NCBI GenBank assembly: GCA_035968095.1
Contig: JAWQFW010000159.1
Coordinates: forward strand, 1 to 13,294
Direction of reading: 5' to 3'
Length of the DNA stretch: 13,294 nucleotides
DNA from: IIICB1 sp035968095
Lineage (GTDB): Bacteria; Cyanobacteriota; Cyanobacteriia; Cyanobacteriales; SIO1D9
The notes under the pieces are model-generated. The model saw only the letters and a program-made list of their open reading frames with translations, was not told the origin of the DNA and ran no database searches. Made by a program: the position numbers and the translations under genes. Numbering within the stretch: position 1 is the stretch's first letter; the number at the start of each line of letters is the position of its first letter. Below are positions 1 through 6,763 of this stretch, piece after piece.

Positions 1-136
1 CTTATCAACATTCCTAGTTACGGCGATTAAAAATGAATAGTATCCTCTGATTTGCTTGAGATGAAATAAAATATATATCTTAAGCTATTTAATAATCGAG
101 ACGGAAATTATCTAAATTACCCACTCGATTGTAACA

Positions 137-160
137 GAGACAAAAATCTTTTTTTGTCTC
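137..160. repeat. perfect 10-bp inverted repeat in the leader upstream of the sulfotransferase gene
   Basis: GAGACAAAAA (137-146), a 4-base loop, then TTTTTGTCTC (151-160) form an uninterrupted hairpin about 113 bases before the sulfotransferase start. It could be the terminator of a gene beyond the left edge or an operator-like site; the T-run is part of the stem rather than following it. The rest of 1-273 is AT-rich and I see no gene or RNA in it. Confidence 0.5.
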
Positions 161-273
161 ACTGAAGATGGTTGTTGAGCCAGGAAAAAAATGCTAAGAT
201 TCTCAATTAGAAACAAACGCCAAAAAGTTAACGAATTACTTGGATAAGTAGCGCAAGTTACAAAGATTGAAAA

Positions 274-1164
274 ATGAAGGAACGTCTGTTAGAACTTCAC
301 GAACAAATTGCTAAAGTATTGTCTTATGAGTTATTTTTTATTGCAGGCGCTCCTAAATCGGGTACAACTTGGGTACAAAGGTTGTTAGATGCGCATCCAG
401 AAATTGTTTGTTCGGGAGAAGGACATTTCGCAGATAAATTGGCTGAACCTTTAGCGAAGGTCTTTAAAGGTTATAATGAACATCAAAATTTAGTTAGCGA
501 TCGCGTTTACGAAAAGAAACCTTATTACAACGGCTTAAGTCCCGAACATTTTGATTTTACCGTGTTGTCGCTGATGAGTTTAGTCATGAATCAACGCCAA
601 ATTGACGCAAATGTCAAGTGTATTGGCGACAAAACTCCACGCTATACCTTTTACTTAGAATATCTCGGTAATCTGCTCCCAAAAGCTAAATTTATCCATA
701 TTATTCGCGATGGAAGAGACGTAGTTGTTTCAGTTTGTCATCATGCTTATCGGGCTGGAGACAAAGAAGCATTACAAATCGATTCACCGAAATTTCACCA
801 GTATACAGCTAATTTTGCGAAAACTTGGGCAGAAAATGTGCAAGCTGCGCGTAATTTTGGCAAAATGGAACCGAATCGCTATTTAGAAATTCGTTACGAA
901 GACTTACATCAAAATGGAGAAACCGCGATCGCGAAATTACTTAATTTTCTCGAAGTTAGTACCACTCCAGAATTAATTTTCGCTTGTCAAGAAGCAGCAG
1001 AATTTCAAAAATGGTCTGGAGGAAGAGAAAAAGGACAAGAAAAGAAAACCTCTTTTTTTCGCAAAGGAGTTGTGGGTGACTGGAAAAACTACTTCAACGA
1101 TTCAAGTTTAAAAATTTTTCAGCAATATAGCGGTAATCTTTTAGCTGAATTAGGTTATGAATAA
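274..1164 (+). CDS. PAPS-dependent sulfotransferase family protein
   Basis: A 296-residue soluble sulfotransferase, the usual length for the family. Such enzymes move a sulfuryl group from 3'-phosphoadenylyl sulfate (PAPS) to a hydroxyl or amine acceptor. The 5'-phosphosulfate loop PKSGTTW is at residues 27-33, just after a short beta strand (FFIAGA). GDKTPRY is at 118-124. The 3'-phosphate-binding segment IIRDGRDVVVS is at 143-153, with Arg145 and Ser153 as expected ligands. RYED (207-210) and the RKGxxGDWK signature (263-271) complete the set, so the fold looks intact. There is no signal peptide or membrane segment, so it is probably cytosolic. The first ATG lies 26 residues before the P-loop, as is normal; no clear Shine-Dalgarno precedes it. 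It converges on the kinase gene and stands alone. The acceptor cannot be read from the sequence. Confidence 0.9.
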   Translation: MKERLLELHEQIAKVLSYELFFIAGAPKSGTTWVQRLLDAHPEIVCSGEGHFADKLAEPLAKVFKGYNEHQNLVSDRVYEKKPYYNGLSPEHFDFTVLSLMSLVMNQRQIDANVKCIGDKTPRYTFYLEYLGNLLPKAKFIHIIRDGRDVVVSVCHHAYRAGDKEALQIDSPKFHQYTANFAKTWAENVQAARNFGKMEPNRYLEIRYEDLHQNGETAIAKLLNFLEVSTTPELIFACQEAAEFQKWSGGREKGQEKKTSFFRKGVVGDWKNYFNDSSLKIFQQYSGNLLAELGYE

Positions 1165-1176
1165 AGCCAAAAAGTC

Positions 1177-1198
1177 AAGTCTTGGAGAAAGATTTTTT
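1177..1198. terminator. weak bidirectional terminator between convergent genes
   Basis: AAGTCTT (1177-1183) pairs with AAGATTT (1189-1195), with one G-U pair around the loop GGAGA. A T-run to 1198 serves the sulfotransferase on the plus strand. Read on the minus strand the hairpin is soon followed by a run of five T, which would serve the kinase gene. It fills the 40-bp gap between the two stop codons, where a terminator is expected, but the stem is short and AT-rich. Confidence 0.35.
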
Positions 1199-1204
1199 GC
1201 TCAA

Positions 1205-4200
1205 CTATTCTGGAAATTCCTCTTGTAGTAAAATCGCAATCTCTGCCAAGTGTGCCTCGATCGCCAGCAAAACTTCATTGCTACCTGTAACCGTGCGATC
1301 GCGACCAAAATTTTCCAGACGAGTCGCCAAATTGCTCAACCGACGCGCCCCCACATTAGCACTAGATCCTTTCAAACGATGACCGAAGCCTTGAATTTTG
1401 GCAAAATCTTGTTGCGCGATCGCCTGTCTAATCTCAACGAGATCCGACCTACTTTTTTCCAAGAAAATCGTCAACAAGCGTCGCTGAAAACCAATTTTCC
1501 CGCGCGAAATCGTTCTCAAGCGCTCAAAATCCAAAACTAGATCCGAACTTTCCGCAAGCGAAGACTCTCTCGGCTGCTGGAGTGTGCTTTTTTGAGGTAA
1601 CTCTCGTTGTTTGGGCAACTTTTCTAACTGTGTCGCCCAATGCTGTAACTTAATTCCCAAATCATCTTGATTAACTGGCTTACTCAGATAATCATCCATT
1701 CCCGCAGCCAAACATTTTTCCCGATCTTCCGGTAAAGCATGAGCAGTTAAAGCAACTACCACAATTCGATGACTTTGTTGAGTTAGTCTACCCTCCATTT
1801 CCCATTCTCGCAAGCGCCGAGTCGCAGCGTAACCGTCGAGCAAAGGCATCTGACAATCCATCAACACTAAATCATATTTTTTCTCTGTCAGCATTTGCAA
1901 AGCTTGTTCCCCATTCAGCGCTAAATCTGCTTGATAACCTAACAAATCCAATTGATTGAGAATCACCTCTTGATTAATGGGGTGGTCTTCTGCCAATAAA
2001 ATATTGAGATCGTACTGAGGAATTAAAGCTGCATTTTTTTTGGTGTCTTTCCGTCTTGCTTGCAAAATTTCAGCAAAATCATTTTCCATTGCAGTTAGCA
2101 AAGCGTTAAACAAACGAGATGCGCGCACAGGCTTACTAATTGTGCTAGAAACACTCAAATCCGATAATTCAGCGATTTCCTCTCGTTGCTGTATCGAAGT
2201 CATTAACACCAACTTCGTTTCCAGCAAAGCGCGATCGCTAGCGATCGCTTCTGCTAAAGTATCTCCCTCACTCGTCAACAACTGTTGGTCAAAGATAATT
2301 GCATCATAAGGCTTACCCACAGCCAAACCTTCTTGTAAAGCACTTAAAGCTGCGTTCGCATCTGCTACTTCATTTAACTTCATTCCCCAAGCCGCAGCTA
2401 AATAGCGTACTGACTGACGTACTGTAGCTGAAGCATCAGCAATCAATAATTTCAATTCTGTCAGGCTCGGTGGTAAATCAGCTTGATTTGCTGTCTCCGG
2501 TTCACTAAATTGTACCGTGAACCAAAAAGTCGAACCGACTCCTACCTTACTCTCAACCCCAATTTCTCCTCCCATTAAATTAACTAACTGCTTCGAGATT
2601 GCCAGCCCTAATCCTGTCCCACCATAGTTGCGAGTCGTAGAAGCATCAATTTGGGAAAACGACTGAAATAACTTCGCTTGGGCTTCTTGAGGAATCCCAA
2701 TTCCCGTATCGCTCACTTCAAAACAAACTCGCAAACTAGAATCTTCTTGACAGTGAACCCGCACTAAAACTTCACCTTCAGAAGTAAATTTAATCGCATT
2801 ACCCACTAAGTTAAGTAATACTTGACGCAAGCGACCAGGATCTCCCTTCAAGTTTCTCGGTACTTCGCGATCGACCAAAATTGCCAGTTCGAGTCCTTTA
2901 GCTTCTGCTTGGGTAGCTAACAAATCGATAATTCCCTCTAAGCAATGATCGAGATTAAACTCTAAAATTTCTAAATCCATTTCCCCAGCTTCTAACTTAG
3001 AAAAGTCGAGGATATCGTTAATAATTGCCAGCAAATATTCCGCACTGGTAGAAATTCCCTGAACGAAATCTTGCTGTTTCGGTGTCAGTTCAGTTTTCTG
3101 CAATAATCCCGCCATACCTAAAACTCCGTTCATGGGGGTACGAATTTCGTGGCTCATGTTGGCGAGAAATTGAGATTTGAGACGGGCATTTTCTAACGCC
3201 ACTTCTCTAGCGTTAACCAATTCGTCAATGCGAGTCGTGACAATGACAATACCACCAATGTCGCCATTGGCAGCGTACCACGGATGAATTGCCCAACGCA
3301 GATAAACTTCGGTTCCATCGGCAAATTTGAGTAAATCTTCCGAACTAGAAAGAATTTTTCCTTGGAGCGCTCTTTGATGCAGTGAACGACATTTTGCGCC
3401 TATTTTTTGGCTAACTTCGTAGTGATTTTGACCAACTAAGGAGCGTCCAATTAAATCATTTTCTTCGACCCACTTATCGCTATAGGCAAGGTAACACATT
3501 TCGGTATCGAACATTGCCATTGAGACGGGAGCGTGGGTAACAATTTGTCGTAATTGCTGTCTTTCTCTTTCGAGGGCGGCTGCATATTGTTTGCGTTCGG
3601 TGATATCGTGATGAATACCAATCCACTCGCGTACACTACTGTCATCTGCTAAAACTGGAACTGCGCGAACGCTCATGTCGCGATATTCACCATCGTGACG
3701 CTGCAAGCGATGTTCAATTTCGTAAGTAGTACGGTTATTGACGGCTTTTGACCAAGCTTGGGCAGTTTTTTGGCGATCGCTCGGATGAACGGCGTTTAAC
3801 CAGCCCCAATTTTGATACTCCTCAAAACTTTGTCCCGTGAAGCTACTCCAGCGTTGTTGTTCATTGACAAATTTTCCGTTCGCTGGGGTTTGCCAAATAA
3901 TTTGGGTAGTGGCTTCAACTAAGGTACGGTAGCGTTGTTCGCCTTCTTTAAATGCTTGTTCTTTTTGTTTACGTTCGGTAATATCAGTGGAAATTCCCCC
4001 AATTGCATAGGCAATTCCTTCGCTGTTTAACAAAGGAAATTTAACTGAAAGGTAGGTATGGACTCCATCTTGTTGAGGAACCCTTTCTTCCCACTTCATT
4101 GCTTCTTTGCTTTCTAGGACTTGGCGATCGTTTTCTCGAAATACTTTCGCTACTTCTAGCGGAAATAGTTCGTAGTCATTTTTGCCAATTACTGCTGCCG

Positions 4201-5647
4201 AGTTTGTCTTAAATAAAGTTTCAAATTTTCGGTTGATTAAGATTAATTGTCCTTCTAAGTCTTTGAGATAAATTACTGAAGGCGCGTTATTTAAGATTGC
4301 TTCTAATTGGGTTTTACTTTCTTGTAAAGCTGTTTCAGCAGTAATCCGCTCTTTAACTTCTACTTCTAGTTTTTCAATTGTTTGTTGTAGTTGCGCAGTC
4401 CGTTCTCTCACACGATTTTCTAATTCAGATTTTGCTTGTAATAGTGCGGTTTCTGCGAGTTTAGCCGCACTAATATCACGGGCAATTGTGGAGATGAATT
4501 TTACTTGTTGTGTGTTTGCTGATTTATGGGCGATCGCAACTTGGGAAACAGGTATTTCTCCTTGATTGCAATTTCTTAGCGTATTTTCTCCTACCCAAAT
4601 TTCTGATTCTTTCTCTGGAGATAAACTACATTCTGCGCAGATTTTGTTAAGCTCCTCTGAAGGAACTAAATCAGCTATTTGTAAGTTACTGATTTCTTCG
4701 TCTTGCTCAATACTTAGCAGTTGACGACCCGCTTGATTAAGATAAATAATTTTACCAGAGTTGTCGGCGATACTAACTAAGTCACTGGTTGCTTCTAAAA
4801 TTGCGGTAAGTCGTGTTTGAGCTTGTTGAGAGGAAACGCGATCGCTAATATCTTCGATTGTACCCAAAACCCCAAACACCTCTCCTCCTTCGTTCTGAAG
4901 AGGAATTTTGTTCAGTTCAAACCACACTTGTTCTGAGTCGCTTTTAGTTAAGGTTTCACTGACAAGATGCTGAGGATTACCTGTTTCTAACGCTGGGATT
5001 TCGCCTCTACTAAAAAAATTCGCTTCGTCGGGTTGCCAAGGTAAATCTTCGTTAGTTTTTCCCATAATTTCCTGTGGGTTATTTAAACCTACTAATTGGG
5101 AAAAATTTTGATTACAACCTAGATAAACTAAGTCGGTATTTTTCCAGTAAATTGCTTCGGGAATTGAATCCATCACCACGTAAAGCATTTGTTGTGACTT
5201 CCGCAGTGCTTTTTCTGCTGACTTTCGTTCGGCGATCGCGGCTTCAAGTTTCTGGTTTAATGCTAATAGTTTAGTCGGAGTGATAATTGTTAATGCTTGC
5301 GGCAAAATCCGCATTGCTAAGATTACGGTGAAAAAAGAAATTACTGCTGTGATCGCTTTGACAAATCCTGAAAACCAGTAATTAGGATACCAGATTGTCC
5401 AAACTGACAACAAATGAGTTGTTCCACAACAAATAATAAAAGCAGCAAAATACCAAAATATCCAATCGAAAGGTAAATCTTGTCGTTTTTTATGCAGATA
5501 AATCAGAATACCACCAATTAAATAATAAGCTAGTGCTGTTAACAAATCTGAACTGATATGGAGTCCTACTAATCCAGGTTTCCACAAGTAACAATGTCCG
5601 TGGGGAATAAAATTTCCTAGTATCCAAAAAGTTTGAATTAATTCCAT
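1205..5647 (-). CDS. hybrid histidine kinase with ethylene-receptor-like membrane domain, five PAS, two REC and HPt
   Basis: A 1480-residue membrane-bound phosphorelay kinase. Residues 1-120 hold about three membrane helices (34-50, 60-84, 93-118) resembling the plant ETR1 ethylene-binding domain. Asp34, Tyr41, Ile44, Ile71, Cys74 and His78 (in CCGTTH) line up with ETR1 Asp25, Tyr32, Ile35, Ile62, Cys65 and His69; the ETR1 Pro36 position is Gly45. A conserved-looking HGHCYLW segment precedes the helices. Five PAS domains follow (about 152-270, 277-398, 445-562, 570-686, 695-812), with a coiled coil at 400-445. HisKA has SHEIRTP with His833; the ATPase has Asn950, DTGIGIP (980-986) and GGTGLGL (1009-1015). 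The first receiver (1065-1187) is degenerate; the second (1214-1336) is canonical with Glu1220/Asp1221, Asp1264 and Lys1323. A C-terminal HPt has His1423 in HRLKGSS. No chromophore-binding GAF domain is present. The CheY-like gene lies 277 bp upstream on the same strand. The input signal is inferred, not shown. Confidence 0.93.
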   Translation of the reverse strand: MELIQTFWILGNFIPHGHCYLWKPGLVGLHISSDLLTALAYYLIGGILIYLHKKRQDLPFDWIFWYFAAFIICCGTTHLLSVWTIWYPNYWFSGFVKAITAVISFFTVILAMRILPQALTIITPTKLLALNQKLEAAIAERKSAEKALRKSQQMLYVVMDSIPEAIYWKNTDLVYLGCNQNFSQLVGLNNPQEIMGKTNEDLPWQPDEANFFSRGEIPALETGNPQHLVSETLTKSDSEQVWFELNKIPLQNEGGEVFGVLGTIEDISDRVSSQQAQTRLTAILEATSDLVSIADNSGKIIYLNQAGRQLLSIEQDEEISNLQIADLVPSEELNKICAECSLSPEKESEIWVGENTLRNCNQGEIPVSQVAIAHKSANTQQVKFISTIARDISAAKLAETALLQAKSELENRVRERTAQLQQTIEKLEVEVKERITAETALQESKTQLEAILNNAPSVIYLKDLEGQLILINRKFETLFKTNSAAVIGKNDYELFPLEVAKVFRENDRQVLESKEAMKWEERVPQQDGVHTYLSVKFPLLNSEGIAYAIGGISTDITERKQKEQAFKEGEQRYRTLVEATTQIIWQTPANGKFVNEQQRWSSFTGQSFEEYQNWGWLNAVHPSDRQKTAQAWSKAVNNRTTYEIEHRLQRHDGEYRDMSVRAVPVLADDSSVREWIGIHHDITERKQYAAALERERQQLRQIVTHAPVSMAMFDTEMCYLAYSDKWVEENDLIGRSLVGQNHYEVSQKIGAKCRSLHQRALQGKILSSSEDLLKFADGTEVYLRWAIHPWYAANGDIGGIVIVTTRIDELVNAREVALENARLKSQFLANMSHEIRTPMNGVLGMAGLLQKTELTPKQQDFVQGISTSAEYLLAIINDILDFSKLEAGEMDLEILEFNLDHCLEGIIDLLATQAEAKGLELAILVDREVPRNLKGDPGRLRQVLLNLVGNAIKFTSEGEVLVRVHCQEDSSLRVCFEVSDTGIGIPQEAQAKLFQSFSQIDASTTRNYGGTGLGLAISKQLVNLMGGEIGVESKVGVGSTFWFTVQFSEPETANQADLPPSLTELKLLIADASATVRQSVRYLAAAWGMKLNEVADANAALSALQEGLAVGKPYDAIIFDQQLLTSEGDTLAEAIASDRALLETKLVLMTSIQQREEIAELSDLSVSSTISKPVRASRLFNALLTAMENDFAEILQARRKDTKKNAALIPQYDLNILLAEDHPINQEVILNQLDLLGYQADLALNGEQALQMLTEKKYDLVLMDCQMPLLDGYAATRRLREWEMEGRLTQQSHRIVVVALTAHALPEDREKCLAAGMDDYLSKPVNQDDLGIKLQHWATQLEKLPKQRELPQKSTLQQPRESSLAESSDLVLDFERLRTISRGKIGFQRRLLTIFLEKSRSDLVEIRQAIAQQDFAKIQGFGHRLKGSSANVGARRLSNLATRLENFGRDRTVTGSNEVLLAIEAHLAEIAILLQEEFPE
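2231..2248. repeat. double HIP1 site, 18-bp perfect palindrome
   Basis: Two GCGATCGC octamers flank a central TA, giving the palindrome GCGATCGCTAGCGATCGC inside the kinase gene, in the region encoding the degenerate first receiver. Single HIP1 octamers are scattered through the window, about 19 in all by eye, including within the sulfotransferase, kinase, wHTH regulator, purL 3' end and purF genes. HIP1 is a dispersed cyanobacterial genome signature. Confidence 0.85.
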
Positions 5648-5725
5648 ATTTAAATTTGAGCATAAATATTAACAATTACTTGTAGTTACTCGGTTAATTT
5701 GTAATTTCAAGTAAAGTTAGGTGAT

Positions 5726-5741
5726 TAAGTAAGCATACTTA
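5726..5741. promoter_or_regulatory. inverted repeat upstream of the hybrid kinase, possible operator
   Basis: TAAGTA (5726-5731) and TACTTA (5736-5741) form a 6-bp inverted repeat around four bases, about 80 bp upstream of the kinase start codon. A regulator dimer could bind here, for example a winged-helix protein, but nothing proves function. A second palindrome, GGAGCGATCGCTCC, is a HIP1-centred 14-mer at 5785-5798. The remainder of this 277-bp gap is AT-rich and shows no gene. Confidence 0.25.
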
Positions 5742-5924
5742 TTGCAATGTTAACTAATTTATGATAACGCTAAACATTGATTTAGGAGCGATCGCTCCAC
5801 CACCTCCGGGTGTCCTAAACCCAATCCAACAATAGTTACTGGTAACTTTAACGAACTTACTCCCTTATCTTAATCGCTGTCTGTTGGTTTTCAGACAAAA
5901 ACCTCTCGCTCAAATTAGTAAAAA

Positions 5925-6299
5925 TTAACTCCATGCGAGAGCATTGCTGATTTGATTTGCTAGAGAAAGTGGATCAAAAGGTTTCGCAATAATTCCTGCT
6001 ACCTCTAGCATCGATAAAGGTTTTTCCTGAGTCAAGTTTGTTTTTCCACTCATAATAATCACAGGAATTTCCTTGGTACTATCTTGAGCGCGCAATTTCT
6101 CCAATGTCGCGATCCCATTCAACTCAGGCATCATCAGATCCAGCAAAATCGCATCTGGCTGGTTGAGACTAGCTTTTTCCACACCTTCCCAACCGGACTT
6201 AGCACTCATAACTTCCCAGCCAGCAGTTATACTAAGAGTTAGTTGAATAACTCGCTGGATTGCAGCTTCGTCGTCAATAACTAAAATTTGTTTCTTCAT
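5925..6299 (-). CDS. single-domain CheY-like response regulator
   Basis: A 124-residue stand-alone receiver with no output domain. All phosphorylation residues are visible: the acidic pair Asp9-Asp10 (VIDDE), phospho-acceptor Asp54 in LLDLMMPELNG, Ser84 in IIMSGK at the switch Thr/Ser position, and Lys106 in AKPFDP. Such proteins carry phosphoryl groups between kinase and HPt domains or act by protein contact. It lies upstream of the hybrid kinase on the same strand, 277 bp away, and is divergent from the wHTH regulator, so a shared phosphorelay is likely by context only. The gap to the kinase is long enough for a separate promoter. The ATG directly precedes the first beta strand, so the start is secure, although no strong Shine-Dalgarno is seen. 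Confidence 0.93.
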   Translation of the reverse strand: MKKQILVIDDEAAIQRVIQLTLSITAGWEVMSAKSGWEGVEKASLNQPDAILLDLMMPELNGIATLEKLRAQDSTKEIPVIIMSGKTNLTQEKPLSMLEVAGIIAKPFDPLSLANQISNALAWS

Positions 6300-6763
6300 T
6301 TAATTTAACACTAATTGGCGATCGCAAATCTGAGATTAAATATTTCTGAAGTTGATTTTCAGAAAGGTAGTAATAAAATACACCTATTTCCTCAAAAAAG
6401 TAAACATTCTTTAATTTGTGTGTCTAGTTATATTCGTTAATTACTTTACTGTAAAAAAAACTCAGTGACTCGCATCTTTGAGCGAGAGTTATTTCCTGAC
6501 TCACTTACCAAAGACAATTTTGAGTTAAGAAAAATTTCACAAAGTTAAAAAAATCAGAAAGTTTGATCTATCTACCGAATGTTAGAGAGCGTACGGAGAA
6601 ACAACTAAAATTAATTTACAATTGTGAAATTACCAAATCTTTAGTGGGAAACACTTAATTAAGATTGTTAAGACTCGACCTGAAAAATTAAAATTTGTCA
6701 GACTAGCGGCATAAAAATTAAATATCGAGGCAAAATAGTGAATAGTAGAGGATTAGCAGATTA
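6300..6763. other. 464-bp AT-rich divergent intergenic region
   Basis: This region separates the leftward CheY-like gene from the rightward wHTH regulator and must hold both promoters. It is AT-rich with several A- and T-runs, one HIP1 octamer near its left end, and a short CTCGC/GCGAG inverted repeat (6469-6473 with 6482-6486, 8-base loop). I found no convincing protein gene, tRNA or riboswitch in it. Confidence 0.6.
6695..6723 (+). promoter_or_regulatory. candidate sigma-70-type promoter for the wHTH regulator
   Basis: TTGTCA (6695-6700, five of six bases of TTGACA) is separated by 17 bases from TTAAAT (6718-6723, four of six of TATAAT). It would give a leader of roughly 30 bases containing AGAGGA at 6747-6752, a plausible ribosome binding site 11 bases before the ATG. 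Matches like this are common in AT-rich DNA, so confidence is low. Confidence 0.25.

Noticed and set aside
1250..1540. Plus-strand small open frames within the kinase gene
   Set aside because: They overlap the strongly conserved HPt and receiver coding sequence on the opposite strand and show no family motifs.
1205..5647. Cyanobacteriochrome or phytochrome photoreceptor, as in slr1212 (UirS)
   Set aside because: No GAF domain with a chromophore-binding cysteine is seen; all five sensor modules after the membrane domain read as PAS.
5878..5897. TGTCTG/CAGACA hairpin just downstream of the CheY-like gene as its terminator
   Set aside because: The 6-bp stem has an 8-base loop and is not followed by a T-run on the minus strand.
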